Shown: piece by piece, positions 1 to 7,936 of the stretch
How the letters are laid out: each line of letters begins with the position of its first letter
Numbering within the stretch: the first letter of the stretch is position 1
Source of the DNA: an uncultured Clostridia bacterium
Lineage (GTDB): Bacteria; Bacillota; Clostridia; Christensenellales; DUVY01
NCBI GenBank assembly: GCA_937895465.1
Contig: CALAYY010000227.1
Location: 1 to 14,937 of the forward strand
Direction of reading: 5' to 3'
DNA length: 14,937 bases
Position numbers and translations under genes: made by a program
The notes under the pieces: model-generated
What the model saw: the letters and a program-made list of their open reading frames with translations, nothing else
Databases searched by the model: none
What the model was told of the DNA's origin: nothing

Positions 1-58
1 GTTAGGACGCTGGCCTCTCACGCCGGAAACTGGAGTTCGATTCTCCATGGTGGTACCA
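1..58 (+). tRNA. tRNA-Glu (anticodon CTC), 5' end outside window
   Basis: This is the 3' part of a tRNA that begins before the window. It shows the end of the D arm, an anticodon stem CTGGC/GCCGG around the 7-base loop CTCTCAC, a T arm containing GTTCGAT, and an encoded 3' CCA at 56-58. Loop positions 34-36 read CTC, which decodes the glutamate codon GAG. The acceptor 5' strand and most of the D arm are missing. Confidence 0.9.
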
Positions 59-62
59 AACG

Positions 63-92
63 AAAAAGTCGGAATATTATCCGGCTTTTTTT
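63..92 (+). terminator. Rho-independent terminator after tRNA-Glu
   Basis: A 10-bp stem (63-72 with 81-90, one T-G pair) surrounds an 8-nt loop and ends in a run of seven T (86-92). It starts five bases after the tRNA CCA end. It should stop the tRNA transcript and insulate the symporter gene downstream. Confidence 0.85.
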
Positions 93-132
93 GCTGTATG
101 TAGGAATTTTATAGTGCTTTTCAAGCATTTAC

Positions 133-161
133 TTGATAACTTCTTTTGATTTATATATAAT
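133..161 (+). promoter_or_regulatory. Sigma-70/sigma-A type promoter for the symporter gene
   Basis: TTGATA (133-138) and TATAAT (156-161) are separated by 17 nt, which is close to the vegetative consensus. Transcription would start near 168, giving a leader of about 23 nt before the symporter ATG at 191. It lies after the tRNA terminator, so the symporter appears to be independently transcribed. No operator repeat was seen beside it. Confidence 0.7.
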
Positions 162-190
162 GTTAATATTACTACTAAAAGAATTTTAAG

Positions 191-1591
191 ATGTTTTTAA
201 AGACAAAAATAGCAAGAAAACCAATAATGTCCAATTTTTCTAAGGCAATGTTCGGCATAGGAAGCCTAGGGTTTTGTATGGTTACCCAGACAGCGACATC
301 GCTGTTGATGTATTTTGGCACTGTTGCTCATGGAATGCCTGGTACAGTAATGGGCATTGCCATTTTAATAGGTACTATTTGGGACGGCGCAGGAGACCCT
401 ATATTTGGGGCATTGTCTGACCGCACCAAAAGCAAGTTTTTTGGGCGAAGACATGGCTTTATGTTTTTTGGGATGTTTGGAATAGCCATTGTCAATATAA
501 TATTATGGTCGCTGCCCGCAGCTTTTCCTTTGTGGTTAAAGTTTATCTGGCTTACGGTATTTATTTTGTTGTTCAATACCTTTAATACTATATACCAAAC
601 ACCCTATCAAGCACTCGGAATGGAGTTAGCTAGCGATTATGATGACCGTTCGTCATTAGAAGCATTTAAGACGATATTCTTTTTGATAGGAATGATAATC
701 CCTACTGTTTTATTGGCGGTAGTATTTTCAGATAAAGGTAAGCCGGAAGAATATCTAACTATGGCATATCTGGGTTCATGTGCCATGCTTATTTCAGGAA
801 GTCTAGCTTTTATGGGAACATATAATCAGATGCCTAGACTTAATATAAAAGCACGTACAGGCATAGTAGAAAAAAAGTCAATTGTTGAAATATTTATAGA
901 TTTTTTCAAAGCCTTCAAGGTAAAAAACTTTAGGTCTTTGGTCTTAGGCTATGCCATATCGTTAATGAGTGCCGCACTGCTGACATCAATAGGCTTGCAC
1001 TTTTTTAATTACACCTTTGGATTTACTTTTATTGAGACAGCAATGGCATTGGGCGGATTGTTTGTTATGACTGTGTTTTCTCAGCCTTTTTGGATGATTA
1101 TTTCCAAAAAGATGGATAAGAAACCGTCTTTGATTTTGGGTGTTTCAATAGGGTTAATCGGTATCTTTTATCTTGGAGTTATTTTTGTAAGCTATTATTA
1201 TTTTCATACTATAGAAAAATCCAATCTCTTATTGTTTTTAATTATGGGCATGTTTGTGGTAGGCTTTGGAGTAGGTGCAGTTTTTTCTATGCCCAATTCA
1301 ATGATGGGAGATGTAATTGCTGTAGAACAGCATCGTACAGGTATTAACAAGACAGGCACATATAATTCTTTTATGACTTTTGCTTATAAACTATCCCAAA
1401 GCTTGTCATCATTTTTGGCAGGTATTATGCTTGACGTCATTGGGTTTAATGTTAATAAAACTATGAGTGCAACTGTTTTTGCGTCTTTAGGCTGGTTGGT
1501 GCTTGGCGGTGTATTTTTGGTGCTTTCATTGAGTATTGTGTTTTTTGTTCAATACGGTATTTCTAAAAAAGATGTCTTAGAAATATCATAA
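191..1591 (+). CDS. GPH-family (MelB-type) sugar:cation symporter
   Basis: This 466-residue membrane protein has a 12-TM-like hydrophobic pattern. It belongs to the glycoside-pentoside-hexuronide:cation symporter group of the major facilitator superfamily, the group that includes melibiose MelB and glucuronide UidB carriers. The family motif D-x-x-x-D-P is present at D65/D69-P70. In MelB the matching aspartates bind the coupling cation. It is followed by a basic loop (SDRTKSKFFGRRHGF). A second family motif, PYQAL...DYDDR, spans residues 138-153. It probably imports a glycoside or uronide by symport with Na+ or H+. It has its own promoter but a poor ribosome-binding site; a downstream ATG at 227 is also poor, so 191 is kept. 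The gene lies tail to tail with the AraC gene (22-nt gap). The exact substrate cannot be read from the sequence. A glucuronide is attractive because a beta-glucuronidase lies downstream. Confidence 0.85.
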   Translation: MFLKTKIARKPIMSNFSKAMFGIGSLGFCMVTQTATSLLMYFGTVAHGMPGTVMGIAILIGTIWDGAGDPIFGALSDRTKSKFFGRRHGFMFFGMFGIAIVNIILWSLPAAFPLWLKFIWLTVFILLFNTFNTIYQTPYQALGMELASDYDDRSSLEAFKTIFFLIGMIIPTVLLAVVFSDKGKPEEYLTMAYLGSCAMLISGSLAFMGTYNQMPRLNIKARTGIVEKKSIVEIFIDFFKAFKVKNFRSLVLGYAISLMSAALLTSIGLHFFNYTFGFTFIETAMALGGLFVMTVFSQPFWMIISKKMDKKPSLILGVSIGLIGIFYLGVIFVSYYYFHTIEKSNLLLFLIMGMFVVGFGVGAVFSMPNSMMGDVIAVEQHRTGINKTGTYNSFMTFAYKLSQSLSSFLAGIMLDVIGFNVNKTMSATVFASLGWLVLGGVFLVLSLSIVFFVQYGISKKDVLEIS

Positions 1592-1613
1592 TATCTTACA
1601 CTCAAACAGTAAA

Positions 1614-2471
1614 TTATTCTATTTTGTTAAACAATTTATAATATTCTGTAGGGGTCATACCATATTCTTTTTTAAACAACTTAAAAAAACCTAAATAGCT
1701 GCAAAACCCGCATTTTTCAGCTACCTTAATTGCAGGCATGTCGCTAAGTAACAAGCTCTTTGCTTCCATTAATCTCCTTTTTATAACATATTGATATACA
1801 CTTGTTCCTGTTTTGACCTTAAACAAATGCGAAAGCCGTGATGGACTTATAAATAAGTGATCTGCAATAGTTGAGACCTGAAGGTCTTTTGAAAAATTAT
1901 TATTTATATAGGTTATAGCTTTTTCTATTGTTTCGTTAGACATAGCTTGAACTTCATCACTTTTTATATAGATTTCATTTAAAAGCAGCAATAATTCTAT
2001 AAGGTGAATATTAGAACGGGTATCATCGCCAAATTTTGTGCTTTTGTTAAGCTTGGATATTTTTTTGATTATTTCCAATATTACCTTGCTTTCATTTGGA
2101 GAGGCAGGGCATTTATTAGTGCGGTTTTTAGACTGTATGGTAAATACTTGTGACAAGTCAGTAATTTGGCTGGACATAGTCTTGAGCCAGTTTTTAGATA
2201 TCCACAAGACATATCTTTCATATATAGTTTGATCAAAATTTTTCATTTGATGCAGTTCATTAGGGGAAATAAGCAAGATATCTCCGCTTTTGAGTTCGTA
2301 GCTTCTTCCTTCAATGATAAAGCTTATGTTTCCACTTTTAAAATAATATAATTCAAAGAAATCATGATGATGAAGAGCAACTTCAGACAAGTTATTGTCT
2401 TTATAATATATTTCATATTTATCAGGTACTATCATCGTATGGCGCAATGGCCAATTAATTATGTTCATCAT
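1614..2471 (-). CDS. AraC-family transcriptional regulator
   Basis: This 285-residue cytoplasmic regulator has an N-terminal cupin-like sensor at about residues 20-95, with HHHDFFELYYFKSG and a GDILLISPNELHQM segment typical of AraC ligand-binding folds. The C-terminal double helix-turn-helix spans about residues 185-283. The first HTH contains IADHLFISPSRLSHLFK and the second ends GFFKLFKKEYGMTP, the usual AraC signature. Two adjacent ATG codons (2469-2471 and 2466-2468) can serve as start; an AGAGGTG ribosome-binding site at 2476-2482 fits both. The gene is divergent from the glycosidase/transport cluster and convergent with the symporter. That position suggests it is the local, probably sugar-responsive, activator of the cluster. 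Its effector is unknown. Confidence 0.9.
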   Translation of the reverse strand: MMNIINWPLRHTMIVPDKYEIYYKDNNLSEVALHHHDFFELYYFKSGNISFIIEGRSYELKSGDILLISPNELHQMKNFDQTIYERYVLWISKNWLKTMSSQITDLSQVFTIQSKNRTNKCPASPNESKVILEIIKKISKLNKSTKFGDDTRSNIHLIELLLLLNEIYIKSDEVQAMSNETIEKAITYINNNFSKDLQVSTIADHLFISPSRLSHLFKVKTGTSVYQYVIKRRLMEAKSLLLSDMPAIKVAEKCGFCSYLGFFKLFKKEYGMTPTEYYKLFNKIE

Positions 2472-2490
2472 TTCACACCTCTTTAAGGCT

Positions 2491-2519
2491 ATAGTAACAA
2501 AAAAACGCTATTTTGTAAA
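2491..2519 (-). promoter_or_regulatory. Promoter for the AraC regulator
   Basis: Read on the minus strand, TTTACA (2519-2514) and TACTAT (2496-2491) are 17 nt apart, a good vegetative promoter. The start point would lie near 2484, close to the ribosome-binding site, so the leader would be very short. The -35 box overlaps the proposed -35 of the opposite-facing cluster promoter, so the two polymerases may compete. Confidence 0.55.
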
Positions 2520-2541
2520 TAAAACAGTAGGTTTATATATT
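2513..2541 (+). promoter_or_regulatory. Candidate promoter of the glycan-utilisation cluster
   Basis: TTGTAA (2513-2518) and TATATT (2536-2541) are 17 nt apart, giving a leader of about 40 nt before the GH30 start. The -35 match is only moderate, as expected for a promoter that needs an activator. A second possibility is TTGTTT (2540-2545) with TATTAT (2564-2569) at 18 nt, which would leave a leader of only about 13 nt. Either lies in the 117-bp region shared with the AraC gene. The choice between them is uncertain. Confidence 0.4.
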
Positions 2542-2588
2542 GTTTTAGCTATAACATATACATTATTATTATACTGAGAGATGGGGTT

Positions 2589-3944
2589 ATGATTAAGAGT
2601 ATTCGTACAGCTAAAAGATCTAATGAAAAATTTCATGAATTGCCGATTATAAAACTTGGCAAGTTAAGCCAATCCGGTCTTAATGCTATTTATGTTGATA
2701 TTCACGACCAAAAACAATCAATATTAGGTTTTGGCGGCGCAATTACAGAATCTAGCGCATTTTTGTTATCCAAATTAAATCAAAAAGACAGAACAGAAAT
2801 TTTATCTGCTTATTATAGCGAAAACGGTTTGAAATATAATCTTGGACGTATAAGCATAGGCAGCTGTGATTTTGGCTTGAGTAATTATGACTATATCGCA
2901 GACGACGATTATACTTTAAAAACATTTGATATTTCATATGAAGAAAAATATATATTGCCTGTAATAAGAGAGATTCATAAGCTGCGTAACATGCCAATAA
3001 GTCTAGTTGCAAGCCCTTGGAGTCCTCCGGCACATTTCAAGACAACAAAAGATAAGAATAATGGCGGTAAGCTGATTAAGGAATACTGGGATGTTTATGC
3101 AGAATACCTTGTAAAATATGTTTTTGAGATGAGAAAAAAAGGTGCAGACATTTTTGCATTTAATCTGCAAAACGAACCAATGGCAACGCAGACATGGGAC
3201 AGCTGTATTTTTTCCGGCGAAGAAGAAAGGGACTTTATAAAAAGTTCATTAATCAAAGCGTTGAATAAATATGATTTGAATGATGTAAAACTATTAATAT
3301 GGGATCATAACAGAGACAATATTGTTGAGCATGCCAGCATAATTTATGACGATGCTCAAACAAATAAATATGTGTGGGGAACAGCTTACCATTGGTATGT
3401 TTCTGATGATTATAACAATCTCAGCACATTACATAAGATGTATCCCGATAAACACATTTTGTTTACAGAAGGCTGTGTAGAGCTAGTAAACGAAAAATCA
3501 CATGCAGTAGGAATGGATGCTATTGGAAATTTTGAAAATGGACTGACCTATGCACGTAATATGATTAATGATTTTAACAATTTTAACGAGGGCTTTATTG
3601 ATTGGAACATTTTATTGGACAATAAAGGCGGTCCAAACCATAAAAATAACTTTTGTGAAGCTCCGATAATGGTCAATATTGATACATCACAGATAATAAA
3701 AAACTACAGCTATTATGTCATTGGTCATTTTAGCAAATATGTTAAAAAAGGTGCCAAAAGAGTTCAGGTAGATCACAGTCTTGGAAAGGATGTCTTTGTA
3801 ACGGCATTTTTAAATCCTGACGGAAAAAAGATAGTAGTCGTCAGCAATCAAGGATGGATTAAAAATTTCAATTTATTTATTGACGGAAAAAGCGTCACTT
3901 TGAGCATTCCTGACAAAAGTATAACAACCTATATTATAGATTAG
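2589..3944 (+). CDS. GH30 family beta-glycosidase (glucosylceramidase/beta-1,6-glucanase-like)
   Basis: This 451-residue glycoside hydrolase resembles bacterial GH30 enzymes throughout. It has the N-terminal GFGGAITESSAFLL, then SPWSPPAHFKTT, the acid/base motif NLQNEP (E196), the nucleophile motif FTEGC (E294), and the late motif IDWNILLDNKGGPNHKNNF. The 98-residue gap between the two glutamates suits a clan A (beta/alpha)8 barrel. A short C-terminal beta domain follows. There is no signal peptide, so it should act in the cytoplasm on imported oligosaccharides. Family activities include beta-glucosidase/glucosylceramidase, beta-1,6-glucanase and beta-xylosidase; the sequence alone does not decide. 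It is the first gene of the cluster, 117 bp from the divergent regulator. The ribosome-binding site is weak (GGGG only 2 nt before the ATG). Confidence 0.9.
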   Translation: MIKSIRTAKRSNEKFHELPIIKLGKLSQSGLNAIYVDIHDQKQSILGFGGAITESSAFLLSKLNQKDRTEILSAYYSENGLKYNLGRISIGSCDFGLSNYDYIADDDYTLKTFDISYEEKYILPVIREIHKLRNMPISLVASPWSPPAHFKTTKDKNNGGKLIKEYWDVYAEYLVKYVFEMRKKGADIFAFNLQNEPMATQTWDSCIFSGEEERDFIKSSLIKALNKYDLNDVKLLIWDHNRDNIVEHASIIYDDAQTNKYVWGTAYHWYVSDDYNNLSTLHKMYPDKHILFTEGCVELVNEKSHAVGMDAIGNFENGLTYARNMINDFNNFNEGFIDWNILLDNKGGPNHKNNFCEAPIMVNIDTSQIIKNYSYYVIGHFSKYVKKGAKRVQVDHSLGKDVFVTAFLNPDGKKIVVVSNQGWIKNFNLFIDGKSVTLSIPDKSITTYIID

Positions 3945-3973
3945 GCTTTAATAAATAATTAATATAAATTTGT

Positions 3974-3978
3974 GGAGG
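3974..3978 (+). promoter_or_regulatory. Ribosome-binding site that sets the start at 3984
   Basis: GGAGG lies 5 nt before the ATG at 3984. An in-frame GTG at 3972 overlaps this site and would add four residues, but it has no ribosome-binding site of its own, so the ATG is the better start. Confidence 0.8.
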
Positions 3979-3983
3979 TAAAT

Positions 3984-6329
3984 ATGAAAAAGGGCAGGAA
4001 AATACTAGCATTCTTAATAGCTGCTGTATTAACATTTTCCTTCGTTGGTTTGGCAGCATGCAAAAACTACGAAGTGACAAAGACGCCGCAATCAATAACA
4101 GCGGAGTTTACTCAAGATAACACTTTGATTTACTCGTCAACACAGCTTAATAATCTTAAAAGCAACTTGGTTGTGACATTGACATATAGTGATGGCTCTA
4201 CGGACACAGTGTCAGCAGAAAATTATTCGTTGAGCGGAAGTTTGACGGTAGGAACAAGCACAATTACTGTAACTCTTGTTGACAATACCAGCATTACAAC
4301 AACATTTAACGTTAATGTGATTAAAACCGCTGAAGAAACTTTGACTGACGCTAAGACTGCAGCTATAGCAGAGCTTAATTCATATGCAGACCCTGAAGAT
4401 TATACGATTAATGCTAGTCAATTGACGGCAGCAATTGCAATAGGCACTGCACAAATTAATGGTGCAACATCAACAAGTGCTGTTGAAAGTGCATTGGATA
4501 ACGCAAAAGCTCAAATCGATTTGATTTTAACAGACGAGCAAGAAGCAGAATTGGCGTCAAGCATTGTAAGTATCAGTGTTAAAACCAATCCGGACCAAAT
4601 GACCTATACGGTAGGACAGAGTTTTGATCCTACAGGAATGGTTATTGAGGCGACATTTGAAAATGAGACTACTTCCGAGTTTGCTGCTTATGACTTTTCA
4701 CCCAAAGGAGCATTGACTATAGTTGATACTAAAATTACAATTTTTGTAGCGGAAAACTCAAATATATCAACTACTTTAGATATTACAGTTAATGAAAAAC
4801 AAAAACTTACGACTCCTACAAACAGTGTGTTCTCTGTATCTACTACAGGCAGTTTCGCATTAAATATTGACAGAGATGCTAATTTGAGAACCTCTTCAGT
4901 TGAGAACTTGGACTATCTTAAGATATATGTATATGATGAGCAAACCGCAACAGAGGAAATTGCAACATTTAAAATTATGTTTGATTATTTAACACCTGCA
5001 ATTACCTTGACAGGCGGTACCGCAACATTAACCATTAATAAACAATCAGGCGATAACAATCGATATGAGTATATCAGCGTAACTAATTTTTATGTGCAGA
5101 GACCAGAAGCAGAAACATTCTTGAGTGAACTTTTGGGCGACAGCTTTGATTGGGGAAAGAACTATTACTTCGCAGCACGGTTTATTGCAATAAGTGACAG
5201 TATAAATGTTAGCAGTGATATAGGAGCTATTGGCTCTAAGGAATGGATTGCAAAACCTTTGACTGTAACATTTAATTCAAGCGGCGGAACTGCTGTACCC
5301 TCACAGGAAGTTGCTAAGGGATACAAGGTTGTGAGTCCTGAAGATCCTAGTTTCTCAGGTCATGATTTCCTTGGCTGGTTTAAAAGCAATGACGGCGGAG
5401 TAACACTAAGTGAAACAGCATTTGACTTCGAAAATACGCCTATTACTGCCAATATCACACTTTATGCTGGTTGGGAACAAGTCGGTGAGATTGTAAAAGA
5501 AAAGTTGCCTACAGTTATAACATATGATGCTGCATCTAAAAGTAATAACTTTATGGGCAATGGTTCAGGACTTAATCCAAAAACGTTTACATACAACAGA
5601 GGTGCTTCTCAAATAGCTGTTGCAGAATGGGGAACCAAGATTGATTATGTTTTAGTTACGGTGTATTCATCTAAGGATAGCAAAGACGAAACTCAATTAC
5701 TTCAATTTAAGATTACAGGCAGAGGAAGTAATGCAGGACTGATACTATCAAGTCTTGACGACACAATAATTCACCGTGCTTCTACTTCAACTGATAATGG
5801 CTATAATGGGGTATCAACTACTAACGCATTTATTGTTCCAAAGTATTTCTCATTATTTACCAATCTCATACGTGCACAAGATGGTAATGAACCTATTAAT
5901 GTAGGTACTAAGCTATACTTTAGCTTCCAATTAATTGCACCTTCTGACAGCGAGCTATGGCTTGATGGAGATGATTCTGATATATGTGTTAATGATGATG
6001 GAAGAACTTTTTCAATAGTGGCTCAAGACGGTACCTTTGATTTGGGCGGCACCAATACCGCATCAGCAAATACTGCTATTATCGTGTTTGATACTGATGG
6101 CGGTGACGAGAAGGAAAATGTTTTCTTATCAGTAGGTGCTCTAGGAGGTGCAGGTGCTAAATTGACAGTCTCTGATCCGATAAAATCAGGATATACATTT
6201 GAAGGATGGTATCTTGATGCAGACCGTACACAGCTAATTGATTTATCAGCAACTAACATTACTGCTGATATGAAGGCAGCAGGCACCGGTACAGTAACAT
6301 TATATGCTGGATGGATTGCCAATCCTTAA
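3984..6329 (+). CDS. Surface lipoprotein with Ig-like domains and two InlB B-like (Listeria-Bacteroides) repeats
   Basis: This 781-residue protein has a lipoprotein signal ending LAAC (Cys26), so it should be anchored on the outer face of the membrane. After the anchor come an Ig-like beta domain (about residues 30-110, with LTYSDGSTDTV) and an alanine-rich helical FIVAR-like stretch (about 112-190). A second Ig-like domain follows (about 190-275). Next is a two-part pattern: an unrecognised beta-rich module (about 272-427) followed by an InlB B-like repeat (about 427-499, GHDFLGWF...LYAGW). A second module of similar plan (about 505-692) then leads to another B-like repeat (about 697-778, GYTFEGWYLDADRT...LYAGW) at the C terminus. 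No catalytic motif was seen. A role in binding glycan or other ligand is inferred from its place between a GH30 gene and a sugar ABC transporter. Confidence 0.8.
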   Translation: MKKGRKILAFLIAAVLTFSFVGLAACKNYEVTKTPQSITAEFTQDNTLIYSSTQLNNLKSNLVVTLTYSDGSTDTVSAENYSLSGSLTVGTSTITVTLVDNTSITTTFNVNVIKTAEETLTDAKTAAIAELNSYADPEDYTINASQLTAAIAIGTAQINGATSTSAVESALDNAKAQIDLILTDEQEAELASSIVSISVKTNPDQMTYTVGQSFDPTGMVIEATFENETTSEFAAYDFSPKGALTIVDTKITIFVAENSNISTTLDITVNEKQKLTTPTNSVFSVSTTGSFALNIDRDANLRTSSVENLDYLKIYVYDEQTATEEIATFKIMFDYLTPAITLTGGTATLTINKQSGDNNRYEYISVTNFYVQRPEAETFLSELLGDSFDWGKNYYFAARFIAISDSINVSSDIGAIGSKEWIAKPLTVTFNSSGGTAVPSQEVAKGYKVVSPEDPSFSGHDFLGWFKSNDGGVTLSETAFDFENTPITANITLYAGWEQVGEIVKEKLPTVITYDAASKSNNFMGNGSGLNPKTFTYNRGASQIAVAEWGTKIDYVLVTVYSSKDSKDETQLLQFKITGRGSNAGLILSSLDDTIIHRASTSTDNGYNGVSTTNAFIVPKYFSLFTNLIRAQDGNEPINVGTKLYFSFQLIAPSDSELWLDGDDSDICVNDDGRTFSIVAQDGTFDLGGTNTASANTAIIVFDTDGGDEKENVFLSVGALGGAGAKLTVSDPIKSGYTFEGWYLDADRTQLIDLSATNITADMKAAGTGTVTLYAGWIANP

Positions 6330-6352
6330 TTTGTACTTGTTTGATTTGATTA

Positions 6353-6386
6353 TCCAAGTATCCATCTATAATGATGGATACTTGGA
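6353..6386 (+). promoter_or_regulatory. Perfect 14-bp intergenic stem-loop before the solute-binding-protein gene
   Basis: Bases 6353-6366 pair perfectly with 6373-6386 around the 6-nt loop TATAAT. No T-run follows, so it is not a standard terminator. It lies in the 86-nt gap between the Ig lipoprotein gene and the solute-binding-protein gene, ending 9 nt before the ribosome-binding site. A likely role is transcript processing or protection, raising solute-binding-protein expression relative to its neighbours. That role is inferred. Confidence 0.65.
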
Positions 6387-6395
6387 ATGTTATAT

Positions 6396-6417
6396 GGAGG
6401 TTATAAAATAAATAAAT
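6396..6417 (+). promoter_or_regulatory. Unusually distant ribosome-binding site with AAAT tandem repeat
   Basis: GGAGG (6396-6400) is 15 nt before the ATG at 6416, well above the usual 5-9 nt. The spacer contains three tandem AAAT units (6406-6417), the last running into the start codon. An in-frame TAA at 6413 rules out an earlier start in this frame. Confidence 0.6.
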
Positions 6418-7912
6418 GAAGAAAAAGGTTATTTCAACACTGATTGGGTGTATAGTGCTTTTGACACTTGTCCTGACTTCTTTTATAGGTTGTCTAGGCG
6501 GAAAAGGAGATCCGAACACCTTGACAATATGGTGTCAAAGCAGTGATTTGGAAAATATTGCCAAACAATATTTTGCTAAAGAATATCCCCAATATAAATT
6601 AAATGTTACTGTTATGCCGACGCAAGACTTGCAAAAAAATATTGACCTTGCACTTAGCAACGGAACAAACCTTCCTGATGTATTTGCTATGGAAGAAGCA
6701 ATTCTTAATAAGTATGTCAATAGCGGCGGTATTATAGATCAAACAGATTTATTGACACAGGCTGAAAAAAATAAGATGTACACATCTGTTCTTAATCAAG
6801 GTAAAGGTGATGACGGCAAAATATATGGATATGCTTATCAGATCTCTCCAGGTGCCTTTTATTACAGAACGGATATTGCACAGGCAGTATGGCCTAGTTA
6901 CACTTTGGAAGAAATCGACGAAATGATTGGAGAAAGCTGGGATTCATTATTGGATATGGCAGCTCAATTGAAGGCAGCATCAAATAAAACTATTCCATTA
7001 TATCCCGGAACAGCAGCATCTGGCGTAAACAGCAAAGTTACTCCTCAATCAGGCATTACTTTGGTTCCTGGATATGACAGTATGTCAAGAATCTTTTTCT
7101 CACAGATACAATCACCGTGGGTTGTAAATAACAAATTGGTTATTAACGACAATATAGCAGGCGGACCAGACCGCACTGTAACACCTAATTTGTTTGAAAC
7201 AGCAAAATACTTAGTTGATAATGGATATTGCAACAATAATATATCAACTGCTGAAAACTATTTATATGATACTCCAGGATTTGCTAACAGCGTTTCTGTA
7301 AATAACAACTTTGGCTTTTTCTTACCTTCTTGGGGTATTATGACAACTATACAGCCTCAGGTAGTAATAAATAATAAGGGTAACACTCAAGTTCCTAATA
7401 CTGTAGGAGTGTGGAGATGCGCAAGAAGCCCTATTGACTTTGCATACGGCGGAACATGGTTAGGTATTCCCAAAAAAGCAAAGAATATTGAACTTGCTAA
7501 GAAATTTGCCTATTATGTAGCTACTAATGACGCATTTAAGCGTGATTATGCACTTAACACAATGAACTTTGTCAACAGTCCTTCTATTATGCAGGAACTT
7601 GCTAACGAATTGCCGCTCTATTATGCTGACGGCGTAACTCCAAATCCTTATGTGCAGAAAAATGAAGACAACTCAACTGGATTTGTTCTGCTTGGAGGAC
7701 AAAATCATTATAAAGTATTGTTAGATGTTGCTCAAACATTCCAAGGCAATAAATTATCAAGATTTGATGCAGTTTGTAATAATGAAGCAATAGTCTGGTC
7801 AGGTAAATACGCTTTTGGAGCAGACGGAACAAGCGGAACTAACGGTCTTAATGTTGCGATTGCCAATATGAAGGCAAAAATATTATCACAATCGCCAGGC
7901 TTACAATCGTAG
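6416..7912 (+). CDS. ABC transporter solute-binding lipoprotein (family 1, sugar)
   Basis: This 498-residue protein has a lipoprotein signal (positively charged MKKK, hydrophobic core, Cys26 in SFIGC, a slightly atypical lipobox). The mature part follows the family 1 (MalE/UgpB-like) pattern. It starts with LTIWCQSSDLENIAKQYF and continues with LPDVFAMEE and a hinge-like region. A late GGTWLGIPKKAKNIELAKKF segment is typical of these proteins. It should capture an oligosaccharide and pass it to the two permeases encoded next. The ribosome-binding site is unusually far from the ATG, and a strong stem-loop lies just upstream. The gene ends with two adjacent in-frame stops (7910-7915). The ligand is unknown; the neighbouring glycosidases suggest a beta-linked oligosaccharide. 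Confidence 0.9.
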   Translation: MKKKVISTLIGCIVLLTLVLTSFIGCLGGKGDPNTLTIWCQSSDLENIAKQYFAKEYPQYKLNVTVMPTQDLQKNIDLALSNGTNLPDVFAMEEAILNKYVNSGGIIDQTDLLTQAEKNKMYTSVLNQGKGDDGKIYGYAYQISPGAFYYRTDIAQAVWPSYTLEEIDEMIGESWDSLLDMAAQLKAASNKTIPLYPGTAASGVNSKVTPQSGITLVPGYDSMSRIFFSQIQSPWVVNNKLVINDNIAGGPDRTVTPNLFETAKYLVDNGYCNNNISTAENYLYDTPGFANSVSVNNNFGFFLPSWGIMTTIQPQVVINNKGNTQVPNTVGVWRCARSPIDFAYGGTWLGIPKKAKNIELAKKFAYYVATNDAFKRDYALNTMNFVNSPSIMQELANELPLYYADGVTPNPYVQKNEDNSTGFVLLGGQNHYKVLLDVAQTFQGNKLSRFDAVCNNEAIVWSGKYAFGADGTSGTNGLNVAIANMKAKILSQSPGLQS

Positions 7913-7936
7913 TAAAGAACTTAAAGGCATTAATAA

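Noticed and set aside
1..58. tRNA-Glu as an integration (att) site for a mobile element
   Set aside because: No repeat of the tRNA 3' end, integrase or phage gene was seen in the window.
2500..2513. Catabolite-response (cre)-like core AAAACGCTAT in the divergent region
   Set aside because: The centre fits, but the essential outer TG and CA are missing, so it was not called a CcpA site.
2581..2592. Three-codon frame ATG GGG TTA TGA overlapping the GH30 start
   Set aside because: Too short to distinguish from chance, with no clear ribosome-binding site. A leader-peptide role cannot be supported.
3910..3937. CTGACA and TATTAT with a 16-nt spacer at the end of the GH30 gene
   Set aside because: It lies in coding sequence of AT-rich DNA where such matches are common. 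A weak internal promoter is possible but not supported.
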